DNA of 64,000 nucleotides, from positions 62,001-126,000 of the forward strand of contig NZ_JAFBEB010000008.1 of the NCBI RefSeq assembly GCF_016908525.1, read 5' to 3'. Below are positions 14,519 to 23,301 of the stretch, in pieces. A model generated the notes under the pieces. That model was not told where the DNA came from, did not search any database, and saw nothing but the letters and a program-made list of their open reading frames with translations. A program made the position numbers and the translations under genes. Origin of the DNA: Brevibacillus fulvus. GTDB taxonomy: Bacteria; Bacillota; Bacilli; Brevibacillales; Brevibacillaceae. Every line of letters begins with the position of its first letter. Position 1 is the stretch's first letter.

Positions 14519-16834
14519 ATGAAATTCGCATTGCTGGATGACGAGCTGATTTTTTTGCAGGAAAGTACATATTCGCGCATCCCCTCCTGGCGAATGCGTG
14601 CGGTGCGCGGTGATCTTCGCTGTCCCGGATGCGGCGCTGCCCTTCGGTTGGTCGCGGGCATCAGCTTCGAACCGTTGTTTTCGCATACGGCCGAACCATG
14701 CCCGCTGCAAGGATTGGAGCAACCGCCTGAACATCTCCTGGTACATCGTTCGGGCGAAGAGACTGCGGCGACAGTTGCGGCGTTGCCCGCTTCCGATCAG
14801 CGCACATTTGGTTCTTACCGGCTGCCGACGGGAAAACCGATTGGCAACACCGCCGGTTCCGGTGAACGGCCGAAGAGCGAAGCCGCTTTTCGGAAAAAGT
14901 TGCGGCCTCGCCACGCCATTCCGCATCTGGCGGAGCGGCCCCCTGATCCGCTTCATCCGGAGCAAAAGCGAGCGGTCTTGAGCACCGAGGGCCCACTGCT
15001 GATTCTCGCCGGGGCGGGCAGCGGCAAAACTAGAGTCATGTCAGCGCGGGCAGCCCATCTTGTCCAGGACAAAGGGGTAGATCCCCGCTCGATTATGATT
15101 GTCACCTTCACCGCCAAGGCAGCAGAAGAAATGAAACGGCGCCTGTCCAATCAGTTGACGGCACAGCAAACCAGCCGCTTGATCTGCGGGACGTTTCACA
15201 GCATCTTTTACCGGATGCTGCTCTTTCATCAGCCGGAGCGCTGGCAGCAAGAACGGCTGCTCAAATTTGATTGGCAAAAGCGCCGGTTGCTGCAGGAAAG
15301 CGGACAACTGCACGATGCCGAGCTGGCGGGACGAAAAGATGCCGAAATTGACGGCGCGCTCGGCGTGATCAGCCGTTGGAAAAATGCTTTTATCACGCCG
15401 GACGCGCTGGAACAACTCGACTGTGCCAATGAGGAAGAAAAGCTGGCCAAACAGTTGTACCCGGTTTATGAAACGGCGAAGCAAGCGTATCGTTACTTTG
15501 ATTTTGATGACATGCTGCTCGGCTGTTACCAGCTTTTGCAAAGCGAGCCAGCGATTCTCGCACGCTACCAGGAACGAATCCATTACGTCATGATCGACGA
15601 GTTTCAAGACATTAACCGTCTGCAATACGAAACGGTGCGGATGTTGGCCGCACCGCAAAACAATCTCTGTGTGATCGGCGACGATGATCAATCGATCTAC
15701 GCCTTCCGCGGCAGCGATCCGCGTTTTATTCTCGGCTTTACCAAAGACTATCCGGCGGCGCAAACGATCACGCTGGAGGTCAATTATCGCTCGCACGCCT
15801 CCATCGTTGGGCTTGGCTATTCCCTGATCGGCAATAACCGCATTCGCTGGAAAAAAGAGTTTAAAACTTATCATCAGGAAGAAGGAGAAAGCTACCTGTT
15901 TTATCCCGAGGATGAAGAGGAACAGGCTGCCCGGATCGTCGACGAGATTCGGCAACAACTGGCGGAAGGGGCTTCCCCCGGCCAATTTGCCGTTCTTTTT
16001 CGGACATATGAGTCAACCCGTCCGATTATCGAACAGTTTATCCAGGCGGCGCTTCCGTTTCAATTCACCCATGAACAGGAACTGTTTTATGATAAGCAAG
16101 TGGTCAAGTGGGCGCTTGGCTATTTGCGGCTGGCACTCGATCCGGACGACAGCTCCGCCTTGCGCGAAATTTTGTCGACGCTCTACATCTCCCATGAGCA
16201 ATGGAATGCCATTCGCAGCCAGGCGATCTTAGACGATTGTTCGTTGCTGGAAGTGTTGCCGAAACTGCCCAACTGGAAATCTTACCAGCGCCAGCATTTG
16301 CAAAAAGTGGTCGAGATCCTGCGGGCACTGCCGACCTGCTCTCCCCGTCAGGCATTGGAACTCGTGTACGAAGATGGCAAACTGCGGGATTATGTCAGAA
16401 AACGGATGAAGGAAAGCCATTCAGCCAGTCAAACCAGTTGGCAGGATGATCTTCAGCAGTTGCTGACTGCCGCCAAACGGCACGATAGTTTGCCGCAATT
16501 TCTCGCCCATCTCGCCGACATGAATCACCAGGCCAAAACCTTGCGAAAACAATACGCTGCGGCGAGCGAGGCGATTCAGGTGCTGAGTATCCATCGGGCC
16601 AAAGGTCTGGAATTTGACACCGTCTTTTTGCTGGACCTGGTAGAAGGAGCTTTGCCGCATGAATATGCCTTGGACGAGTTGCGCAAACAGCAGTCCCATG
16701 CCCTGGAAGAAGAAAGACGACTGCTCTATGTGGCCATTACCCGTGCCAAACGGAAGCTGTGCATCGGAATCCCGCTCGAACGGTTTGGCCGAAAAACCAA
16801 AGTTTCCCGCTTCATCGCCGAGATGGAAAAATAA
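14519..16834 (+). CDS. yjcD: UvrD/Rep-type DNA helicase, YjcD-like
   Basis: The product has 771 residues from the ATG at 14519, which follows GGAGGTGGAG. The first 150 residues are not helicase and include CPGC near residue 38 and HTAEPCPL, a possible zinc site. The helicase core follows: Q motif LHPEQKRAV, Walker A AGAGSGKT near 165, TFTAKAAEEMK, DEFQD near 360, GDDDQSIYAFRG, VNYRS, and at the end SIHRAKGLEFDTVFL and ALEEERRLLYVAITRAK. It is a superfamily 1A 3'-5' helicase, expected in DNA repair or replication restart. It resembles B. subtilis YjcD, whose gene also lies near yjcF-yjcH. Confidence 0.9.
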   Translation: MKFALLDDELIFLQESTYSRIPSWRMRAVRGDLRCPGCGAALRLVAGISFEPLFSHTAEPCPLQGLEQPPEHLLVHRSGEETAATVAALPASDQRTFGSYRLPTGKPIGNTAGSGERPKSEAAFRKKLRPRHAIPHLAERPPDPLHPEQKRAVLSTEGPLLILAGAGSGKTRVMSARAAHLVQDKGVDPRSIMIVTFTAKAAEEMKRRLSNQLTAQQTSRLICGTFHSIFYRMLLFHQPERWQQERLLKFDWQKRRLLQESGQLHDAELAGRKDAEIDGALGVISRWKNAFITPDALEQLDCANEEEKLAKQLYPVYETAKQAYRYFDFDDMLLGCYQLLQSEPAILARYQERIHYVMIDEFQDINRLQYETVRMLAAPQNNLCVIGDDDQSIYAFRGSDPRFILGFTKDYPAAQTITLEVNYRSHASIVGLGYSLIGNNRIRWKKEFKTYHQEEGESYLFYPEDEEEQAARIVDEIRQQLAEGASPGQFAVLFRTYESTRPIIEQFIQAALPFQFTHEQELFYDKQVVKWALGYLRLALDPDDSSALREILSTLYISHEQWNAIRSQAILDDCSLLEVLPKLPNWKSYQRQHLQKVVEILRALPTCSPRQALELVYEDGKLRDYVRKRMKESHSASQTSWQDDLQQLLTAAKRHDSLPQFLAHLADMNHQAKTLRKQYAAASEAIQVLSIHRAKGLEFDTVFLLDLVEGALPHEYALDELRKQQSHALEEERRLLYVAITRAKRKLCIGIPLERFGRKTKVSRFIAEMEK

Positions 16835-16874
16835 AAAGACCAAAGCCGGAACCCGTTTCCGCTTTGGTCTTTTT
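16833..16874. terminator. Bidirectional terminator between the helicase and chemoreceptor genes
   Basis: AAAAAGACCAAAGC pairs with GCTTTGGTCTTTTT around a 14-base loop. It has a T-run on both strands and lies between convergent genes. Confidence 0.88.
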
Positions 16875-16880
16875 TGTCAG

Positions 16881-17690
16881 TCAGGAGAAGCGCGCCAGCT
16901 GTTTCATTTCAATCGCCATTTCCTGCAAACTTTGCAGCGCTGCGTTGATTTGCTGAATACTGGAGGCCATCTCCTGAGTGGCCGCCGATTCCTCTTCCAT
17001 TTCGCGCATCACCTGTACGACTTTTTCTTTCATGCTGCTCATGCTTTTCAAGATGCTCTCCGAAGATTTCCGTGATTGTTCGGCCAGGTTGCGAATTTCG
17101 CTGGCCACCACGCCGAACGTTCGTCCATACTCTCCAGCCTGCGCCGCTTGAATGGCGGCATTCAGTCCCAGCAGATTGCTGCGGTTGGCCATATCCTTCA
17201 CCACATCGACCACTTTGGCATTTTCCTCCACCGACTGCATCACATCGCGACAGTTGTGCGAAATATCGGTGATCGAGCTGGCCAATTGCGCCGCTCCGCT
17301 GGCGACGTGTTCGGCCCACTGATTCATTTGCGTAACAGAACTGGCCAATTCTTCGGAAACGAGCGAGATTTTTTCTTCCTTTTCCCGGGAAAAGATGAGG
17401 GTAAGTGCCCCCTCGAGTTTTTTTGCTTCCCCGTAGATGGGAACGCTGATGACATTAAAAGCGATCCCAAAGCGGGATTGTTCCCGGGTCACCGACTGCC
17501 TGATCGTTTCTCCGCTTTCCATCGTTTTATATGTGATCGACTGTTTGTTCACCTCGTTGCCAACTACCAGTCCGAGTTTGATGTCGCCTTCTTGATAGTA
17601 AAGAATCTTCTCTGTGTCAGATAGCGCAAGAGTAGCAGTGGGGTACATCAAACTTAATGTTGGCATCGTTGCCAATACATGTTCAATCAT
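16881..17690 (-). CDS. Soluble methyl-accepting chemotaxis-type protein (YfmS-like)
   Basis: The product has 269 residues and no membrane segment. Residues 1-105 form a sensory domain rich in beta strands (ALSDTEKILYYQEGDIKLGLVVG, MESGETIRQSVT). Residues 115-265 are the MCP signalling hairpin with the tip NRSNLLGLNAAIQAAQAGEYGRTFGVVASEIRNLAEQS. The hairpin is short, as in B. subtilis YfmS and other cytosolic receptors that act through CheA-CheW. The ligand is unknown. A lone cheW gene is about 11 kb away. Confidence 0.83.
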   Translation of the reverse strand: MIEHVLATMPTLSLMYPTATLALSDTEKILYYQEGDIKLGLVVGNEVNKQSITYKTMESGETIRQSVTREQSRFGIAFNVISVPIYGEAKKLEGALTLIFSREKEEKISLVSEELASSVTQMNQWAEHVASGAAQLASSITDISHNCRDVMQSVEENAKVVDVVKDMANRSNLLGLNAAIQAAQAGEYGRTFGVVASEIRNLAEQSRKSSESILKSMSSMKEKVVQVMREMEEESAATQEMASSIQQINAALQSLQEMAIEMKQLARFS

Positions 17691-17719
17691 CAGCCTACCC
17701 TCTCTTGTTTTCGTAAATT

Positions 17720-18958
17720 TTAGGCGCCTACCTTGTTTAATTCAGGAGAAGGACTCACTTTGGCAGCCGCTTTCTCATGCACCAGCAGAATCAGCAAGGC
17801 GGCCAGAATCGGCCCGATCGCCAAGGTGAGGAAAGCGTAGAAGTAACTGCCGGTTGCATCAAGCACAGCTCCCACTGCGATCGGAGAGATCAGCGAGCCG
17901 AGCTGCCAGATCGTATTGACGAACCCGGTGGCCGTTCCGACCAGACGCTGATCCACCAATTCACCGATAAACGTGTTCATGACCGGACTGTAAATAAAAG
18001 CGGCAATCCCCAAGATCGCACCAGCCACATACAGCATGGATACGCTGGTGGTTGTTCCGAACCAGAGCAAAACCGGTCCAAAGATAATCAACACAATAAA
18101 CAGCAGCGTTTTGCGGCGAACTTTCAACACATCGGCCAAAATTCCGATAATCGGTTTGCAGAGCAAAGCGGTCAAACCGTACACCGACATAATCACGCCT
18201 GCTTCTACCAGCGAAATTTTCAAATCATCTTTCATATAGCTGTTCGCCCATGTGGCCACGCCCCAGGTTGCCCACATCGCGCAAAAACCGGAAAAACCGG
18301 TGATCATCAAGTTGCGGTTTTTAAACAGACCAGCGACATCCTTCCAGAACCGGGAGGCGTTTTCCGCGTTTTGCGAGCGCTGTACCGTAGATGGCGTCTT
18401 TTCTTTTAAAATGAAGAAGCCCAAGACCAGACCAATGATCGGCAGCAAACCCGCTACCAGGAAAGAAGCCTGCCATCCGCTCGCTTCCGCCACAGTTGGC
18501 ACAAACAAGTTCACCACCGAAACCCCAAGGGAAGAGGCGGTCATGAAGAAGCCCATCGCCGTGCTGCGCCCTTTTCCCGGGAACCAGTCGAAAATGGCCC
18601 GAACACACGCGGAGAACACCGCTCCGGAACCCAAACCGGCCAATACCCGCAGCGCAATCCCCATTTCATAGCTATGCACCGTGCTCATCAATGCGGTGAA
18701 AACACCCATCACAAAAAATGAGCCAAGCACAACTTTTCTGTAACCGAAGCGGTCGGTCAACAGACCTCCCGGCAACTGTGTAATGACATAGCCGATGTAA
18801 AACGCTGTCATAAAGCTTCCTGCCTGTGTCTTCGTCAAGCCCAGATCCTTCATTGCCAGCGGCATGATCGGTGTCCAGGACAAACGATCGACAAAGGAGA
18901 AAAGGAACGCCATCCATGCAATGATGACAACGCCAATCGCCAATTTTTTTGAGTTCAT
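17720..18958 (-). CDS. MFS transporter, anion:cation symporter type
   Basis: The product has 412 residues with 12 predicted membrane segments. The MFS loop motif is GGLLTDRFGYRKVV near residue 63, and the N-terminus (AWMAFLFSFVDRLSWTPIMPLAMKDLGLTKTQAG) fits organic-anion symporters. AAGGAGTGG precedes the ATG. The TPR protein and FAD oxidoreductase genes lie upstream on the same strand, facing a LysR regulator, so it probably imports an organic acid handled by the oxidoreductase. The substrate cannot be named. Confidence 0.85.
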   Translation of the reverse strand: MNSKKLAIGVVIIAWMAFLFSFVDRLSWTPIMPLAMKDLGLTKTQAGSFMTAFYIGYVITQLPGGLLTDRFGYRKVVLGSFFVMGVFTALMSTVHSYEMGIALRVLAGLGSGAVFSACVRAIFDWFPGKGRSTAMGFFMTASSLGVSVVNLFVPTVAEASGWQASFLVAGLLPIIGLVLGFFILKEKTPSTVQRSQNAENASRFWKDVAGLFKNRNLMITGFSGFCAMWATWGVATWANSYMKDDLKISLVEAGVIMSVYGLTALLCKPIIGILADVLKVRRKTLLFIVLIIFGPVLLWFGTTTSVSMLYVAGAILGIAAFIYSPVMNTFIGELVDQRLVGTATGFVNTIWQLGSLISPIAVGAVLDATGSYFYAFLTLAIGPILAALLILLVHEKAAAKVSPSPELNKVGA

Positions 18959-18998
18959 CAGTTTCCACTCCTTATTTGATTTGAAAAAATGGATCTCG

Positions 18999-19598
18999 TT
19001 ATGAGGTCATGACACGCAGTTGCTGTTCAAAAAACAACATCTCGCTGGTTTTGCCTGTTTTTTTATATAATCGGCATAAAATGCGGATTGCTTTAATTTT
19101 TTGCTTCCTGCTTAACTCAACATGGCGTGTGCTTAAACCGTACTGCAAGTAATGAATCGCCCCGTGCCAATCCCGGAGGAGAAGAAACAATCGAATCAGT
19201 TCGGGCAAAGCTTTTCCTTCCAGGGACGACCAGGAATGCTGCCGATAGACGTCCAATGCGAGCAGCAAAGCTGACACAGCGGCTTCCCGCTGTCCGAGCC
19301 GATCGAGACAACGGGAATACAGATGCCAAACTTGTCCATACAAAATCGGAAACAAGTCGGGCCGAAGCTGTTTGAGGATACGATGAAACAAACCGGCGCT
19401 TTCCTCATACCGCCCTTGTTGCAAAGCCTGCCAGGCTGACAACACCTGCTGCAAATAGAAGTCGCCTTCCGCTTCCTTTGGCAAGCTCTCCAGCGAAAAC
19501 TGTGCTTGACCGTCGATGAGAAAGATCAGGTTTTGGATAATCTGTCGAACCGATTTGTCGTGGTTATGCGTCAACCGATATTGATGATTTCGCCCCAT
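18999..19598 (-). CDS. TPR-like repeat protein of unknown function
   Basis: The product has 199 residues and is almost entirely helical. The pattern AWQALQQGRYEESAGLFHRILKQLRPDLFPILYGQVWHLYSRCLDRLGQREAAVSALLLALDVYRQH fits two to three tetratricopeptide repeats, with a further pair near residues 140-190. AAGGAGGAAA precedes the ATG. It is placed between the oxidoreductase and transporter genes with gaps of about 40 bases. Its role there is unclear; a scaffold or regulator is possible. Confidence 0.65.
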   Translation of the reverse strand: MGRNHQYRLTHNHDKSVRQIIQNLIFLIDGQAQFSLESLPKEAEGDFYLQQVLSAWQALQQGRYEESAGLFHRILKQLRPDLFPILYGQVWHLYSRCLDRLGQREAAVSALLLALDVYRQHSWSSLEGKALPELIRLFLLLRDWHGAIHYLQYGLSTRHVELSRKQKIKAIRILCRLYKKTGKTSEMLFFEQQLRVMTS

Positions 19599-19639
19599 CC
19601 CAGAAATTTCCTCCTTCCCTTCTCATCAAAAAGCAAACG

Positions 19640-20902
19640 TTAAATAATGGCCTCTTGACGGAGCAGTTCCGCCCTGACGGCTTGGGCATCGGCTTGACCG
19701 GACGAGGATGTCAACGCCGCCGCCACTCCGGCAGCATGTCCGGTGGCAAAAGCTGTCCCCATGACACGGGCAGAGGCAAAGGCGATCGGATCGCAGTCGA
19801 TCGTTCTGCCGGCAGCCCAGAGATTGTCCACGCCGTTCACTTTGAGCGATCGCAGCGGGATGTCATAGAAGGACTGATCCTTGATCTGATGCCATACATT
19901 CGGGGCGCCTGGTTCCGGATGCAATTCTACCGGCCATCCTCCCCGGGCAATCGCATCGGAGAAGCGCCGCGCTTCCAGGACATCCTCTCCCTTCAGGCAA
20001 TATTCTCCGACAACATGCCGCGTCTCGCGAATGCCGATTTGCGGTCCTGTCTGTACCAGATAAGCGTTTTCAAAACCGGGTAAGAATCGCTTGAAAGCTT
20101 CCAGATAGGCCCATGCCTGATTGCGGGCAGAGATTTCGGCACGCGTCAAACTGGCCGCTTCCAGGCCGTTTACTTCTTCATCGCAAAGGATGGCCAGCAC
20201 ATCGCCGCAGCCAGGCATGCGGACAACCGTGCCCAGTTCCTTGGTCAAGCCGACGATGCCGGCTGCTTTGCCCTTCTGCACCGCCTCCTCCACTTTCAAC
20301 GGATGGGCGTCTGCTTCCGCCAGCACGCCACCAATCCGGATCATCAGCGTTGCCGATTGCAAATGTCCTTGATCGTCTCCAAACACGACTCCTCCGCCGG
20401 CAAGCGAGGTGAGATTCGCTTCGCCGCTGGCATCGACAAATGCGCCCGCTTCAATGACAAACGGCCCGGCATGGTCAATGCATTGAATCGCCCGAATCCG
20501 TCCCTGCTGCACTTCGGCGGCGATTACCTGCGCGTGAAGCAGCGGTTCCACCTTCGACTCCATAATGCACCGATCCAGCGCCACTTTTGTCACTTCGGGG
20601 TCAAGCGGGACAATGACGGTACGTGTGCGTGCGGTTCGCCGCGGCCCGTTATACATCCCCATCTTGGCCAGCTGGTTCAGTACTTGCTGACCAACACCGC
20701 CGACGATTTGCTCGTACGGTTCCCCTTGGGTAAAAAAACCACAATAAGTCAATACGGAACTATGGGTCGCCGCTCCGCCAAAGTATGGATTTTTTTCGAC
20801 AAGCAGCGTTCTTGCTCCTGTTTGCGCTGCACCAACCGCCGCGCCGATCCCGGCAGCACCACCTCCCACCACAACTACATCGTAACTGTATTTTCTCTCC
20901 AT
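19640..20902 (-). CDS. FAD-dependent oxidoreductase (FAD_oxidored family)
   Basis: The product has 420 residues. The N-terminal dinucleotide-binding motif VVVVGGGAAGIGAAVGAAQTG is at about 9-29, followed by LLVEKNPYFGGAATHSSV, the usual start of PF12831-type flavoproteins. A conserved C-terminal FAD segment is AGRTIDCDPIAFASARVMGTAFATGHAAGVAAAL. Members oxidise small organic acids or act in poorly known redox steps. The gene is the first of a three-gene operon divergent from a LysR gene. The substrate is unknown. Confidence 0.82.
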   Translation of the reverse strand: MERKYSYDVVVVGGGAAGIGAAVGAAQTGARTLLVEKNPYFGGAATHSSVLTYCGFFTQGEPYEQIVGGVGQQVLNQLAKMGMYNGPRRTARTRTVIVPLDPEVTKVALDRCIMESKVEPLLHAQVIAAEVQQGRIRAIQCIDHAGPFVIEAGAFVDASGEANLTSLAGGGVVFGDDQGHLQSATLMIRIGGVLAEADAHPLKVEEAVQKGKAAGIVGLTKELGTVVRMPGCGDVLAILCDEEVNGLEAASLTRAEISARNQAWAYLEAFKRFLPGFENAYLVQTGPQIGIRETRHVVGEYCLKGEDVLEARRFSDAIARGGWPVELHPEPGAPNVWHQIKDQSFYDIPLRSLKVNGVDNLWAAGRTIDCDPIAFASARVMGTAFATGHAAGVAAALTSSSGQADAQAVRAELLRQEAII

Positions 20903-20980
20903 GTGCCCTCTCCTTGCAGTTATTGCATTTTTCTAAAATTTACTGTTATTTTGCTATTGGGTGCAATCGCTCTTTCCGAT

Positions 20981-21006
20981 ATGATTAATAACTGGAAATG
21001 ATTAAT
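20981..21006. promoter_or_regulatory. Direct repeats in the LysR/oxidoreductase divergent region
   Basis: ATGATTAAT occurs at 20981-20989 and 20998-21006, spaced 17 bases start to start, just ahead of the LysR start. They are candidate LysR regulator or RNA polymerase sites. Confidence 0.35.
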
Positions 21007-21021
21007 CTGGAGTGTGGATAA

Positions 21022-21933
21022 ATGGAAATTCATCAACTGGAATATGTCCTGGCCGTTGATAAATATCGACATTTTTCCAAAGCAGCAGAGGAGATTTGTC
21101 TGTCGCAGTCAACCCTTTCCCAACAAATTCGCAAACTGGAGGAAGAGCTGGGCATACAAATCTTCGAACGCAACACCAGAAATGTTCAGCCCACCCCTGC
21201 TGGCAGCGAATTTATTTTGTATGCCAAACGGATCATGAACGAAATTGAACGGGCGAAGATTGCGATGGAACAGTACAGCTCGCTGGGCCGGGGCAAAATT
21301 GTGATTGGGGCGATACCGATTCTCGGCTACTTGGGGATAAGCTCGGTCATTGCCCGTTTTCAGGAAACGTATCCGGGCATCACGCTGGAGATTCGGGAGG
21401 CGGGCAGCGATATTTTGCTGAAGTGGATTCAGGAAATGGAAATTGATGCGGCGTTGGTCACGTATCTTGCCAATCCCCAATTCGAGCAAGCGTTTGACAT
21501 TTATCCGCTGCTGGAAGATGAGATTGTGCTGGTTGCGGAGCAGTCCCATCCTCTGGCCAAACGCAAGAAGATTGACTTGATCGAAGCGCAAAACGAAAAG
21601 TTCGTGTCCATCAAATCGAGCACACCGATGCGATCTTTATGCGAACAAGCTTGCATGGCTGCCGGTTTCCAGCCGAAGATCATCTTTGAAAGCACGCAGG
21701 TAGAGACGATCTGCAGCATGGTGGAAGCGGGACTGGGGGTTGCTTTATTGACGAGAAGGGTGGCCAAATTTGCCAATCATCCCAAACTGGCGATCATTCG
21801 CCTGTCGCAACCGCTGAAACGAACGACAGCGATCGTTTTTCCTCGTCAAGAGTCGCTCAGACCTTCGCTGAACGCTTTTAAAGAGTTTCTTTTGCAGCAT
21901 TTTCCGCCTGCTTCAAACGAGAAGTCTTCCTGA
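21022..21933 (+). CDS. LysR family transcriptional regulator
   Basis: The product has 303 residues. The winged helix-turn-helix is at residues 1-60 (QLEYVLAVDKYRHFSKAAEEICLSQSTLSQQIRKLEEELG), and the effector domain follows, starting at KIVIGAIPILG and ending near 295. It is divergent from the oxidoreductase-TPR-MFS operon, and LysR proteins usually activate such divergent operons on binding a pathway metabolite. A terminator follows. The inducer is unknown. Confidence 0.9.
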   Translation: MEIHQLEYVLAVDKYRHFSKAAEEICLSQSTLSQQIRKLEEELGIQIFERNTRNVQPTPAGSEFILYAKRIMNEIERAKIAMEQYSSLGRGKIVIGAIPILGYLGISSVIARFQETYPGITLEIREAGSDILLKWIQEMEIDAALVTYLANPQFEQAFDIYPLLEDEIVLVAEQSHPLAKRKKIDLIEAQNEKFVSIKSSTPMRSLCEQACMAAGFQPKIIFESTQVETICSMVEAGLGVALLTRRVAKFANHPKLAIIRLSQPLKRTTAIVFPRQESLRPSLNAFKEFLLQHFPPASNEKSS

Positions 21934-21937
21934 TAAA

Positions 21938-21988
21938 CAACAGCTCCATCCGTGGCTTGTAAAACGGCCGGGATGGAGCTGTTTTTCA
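21938..21988 (+). terminator. Terminator after the LysR gene
   Basis: AACAGCTCCATCC (21938-21950) pairs with GGATGGAGCTGTT (21971-21983), followed by a T-run. It lies between convergent genes and may also serve the opposite strand. Confidence 0.85.
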
Positions 21989-22174
21989 TCACCTTGATTG
22001 GTCACCTTGCTGCATGGCTTGCGTGAGGTGGTCATCGGGAGCAGCTGCCAGATTCTCGTCAAAATGCCAGTCTTCTTCCAGCGGATTTAGGGAAGTGCCC
22101 TCTGCCGGGTACTCTGTCTGTGCATGAATCGGTTGCGCCGGATTCTCTTTCTCGCTGTGAGAATACTGGTTCAT
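21989..22174 (-). CDS. Small hydrophilic protein of unknown function
   Basis: The product has 61 residues, strongly acidic and polar, starting MNQYSHSEKENPAQPIHAQ, with no predicted fold. AAAGGAGCGGGGGAGG precedes the ATG, which supports expression. It follows the ZIP transporter gene with a gap of about 60 bases on the same strand. It may be disordered. No family recognised. Confidence 0.5.
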   Translation of the reverse strand: MNQYSHSEKENPAQPIHAQTEYPAEGTSLNPLEEDWHFDENLAAAPDDHLTQAMQQGDQSR

Positions 22175-22235
22175 CCTCCCCCGCTCCTTTCAAAATGAGT
22201 TGGAATACGTATAGCGTGGAATAGCAGTTGGTATT

Positions 22236-22973
22236 TTATGCAGGATGCAGCAAGTTTTTTTGCACAAGCAGAGAAAAAAGCATGTAGCCAAGCATGCCCG
22301 CGAAAAAATAAAAGCCCAGCTGCTGTCTTTGCTTTTGCAAGATATGGGGGACGAGATGACTGGCCGCCACAAACAGAAAAACACCGGTTGTGATAGAGAT
22401 CACGATTTCTGACCAGATCGCCGGCAACCACTGATCAAGCCAATAAACGCTCAATATCCCCAGCAAAGTGGTTCCGCCCAAGGTGACCGCGCCCAAAAAT
22501 GCAAAACACCGATTTTTGTTCGAGGCGTACAGCAGCGTAGCCACCGTCACACCATCGGGAATTTTGTGCAGGAGCAAGGCGATGATCAAGGAATAGCCCA
22601 GATGGGCGTTCACTTGAAAGCTGGCCATCAGCGACACGCCTTCGACGAACGCATGAATCAAAAAACCGAGATAGACTCCGCTGACGCTCCGTTTGTTGGC
22701 CGGATGCGTGGCCTCCTTTCCCGCCAGTTCGATGACAAACAGCAGACTGAACCCTACGAGCACAAAGGGAATCAGCCTCGGCTCATGGGCGGCATGGGGA
22801 ATCATATCGAGGATCGTGAGCGATAACAGGATGCCGCCGCCTGCGCTGACCATCGCTTCCAACGCGTAATCAGACCAAGCTCTGCGCAAAAAAATGATCA
22901 TTCCGCCCAGCACACTGGCCAGAGCGGAAGCGCAAACAAGCAGAAAGAACGTGGATGGAAGTAGCTGCACCAA
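22236..22973 (-). CDS. ZIP family metal transporter
   Basis: The product has 245 residues with about eight membrane segments. The two metal-binding signatures are HAFVEG near residue 122 (usually HNxPEG) and HKIPDG near residue 152, which has D in place of the common E. ZIP proteins import Zn2+, Mn2+ or Fe2+ into the cytosol. A TTG start follows AGAGGGC. The altered signatures may change metal preference. No Fur/Zur box was recognised. Confidence 0.85.
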   Translation of the reverse strand: MVQLLPSTFFLLVCASALASVLGGMIIFLRRAWSDYALEAMVSAGGGILLSLTILDMIPHAAHEPRLIPFVLVGFSLLFVIELAGKEATHPANKRSVSGVYLGFLIHAFVEGVSLMASFQVNAHLGYSLIIALLLHKIPDGVTVATLLYASNKNRCFAFLGAVTLGGTTLLGILSVYWLDQWLPAIWSEIVISITTGVFLFVAASHLVPHILQKQRQQLGFYFFAGMLGYMLFSLLVQKNLLHPA

Positions 22974-23301
22974 CTTAAGCCCTCTTTCCCATCATGTTTT
23001 TGGACTGCCCTGCACCATTCTACGCCCGGTACTGCTTGTTTATGAATGCTTGGCTGGCGCGCGCTCCTTGCTCTCCCCGCCTGGGCAGCAAATACCGGTT
23101 CGCGGCACATCATTGCCGACTGTCTGTGCCGGAGGTAACCTCAAGAAGCAGCTTCGGTCTGCTTTCGAGGTGGTCAAACGTCCGAGATGCAAAAGAGCAC
23201 CCTCCTTGTGGTGCTCTCTTTGCTTTTCTATTGGGAAGCAGGCGCATTGCGCGGAGTGTCCGCATTGCCGAGACATCAGGCAGCGACTGTTCTTTTCCGT
23301 G
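22974..23301. other. 328-base gap with one terminator-like hairpin
   Basis: I see no gene here. The only clear structure is AGAGCACC (23194-23201) pairing with GGTGCTCT (23210-23217), followed by CTTTGCTTTT on the plus strand and by TTTGC on the minus strand. It may end the leftward gene at 23302. The rest is GC-rich and unstructured by eye. Confidence 0.5.

Noticed and set aside
15469-15494. TGAAAC-N16-CGTT inside the helicase gene as a second ECF promoter
   Set aside because: The -10 is CGTT rather than CGTA/C, and the site lies within a coding region with no gene start after it.
15041-15985. 314-codon minus-strand frame inside the helicase gene
   Set aside because: It is antisense to conserved helicase motifs and has no ribosome binding site.
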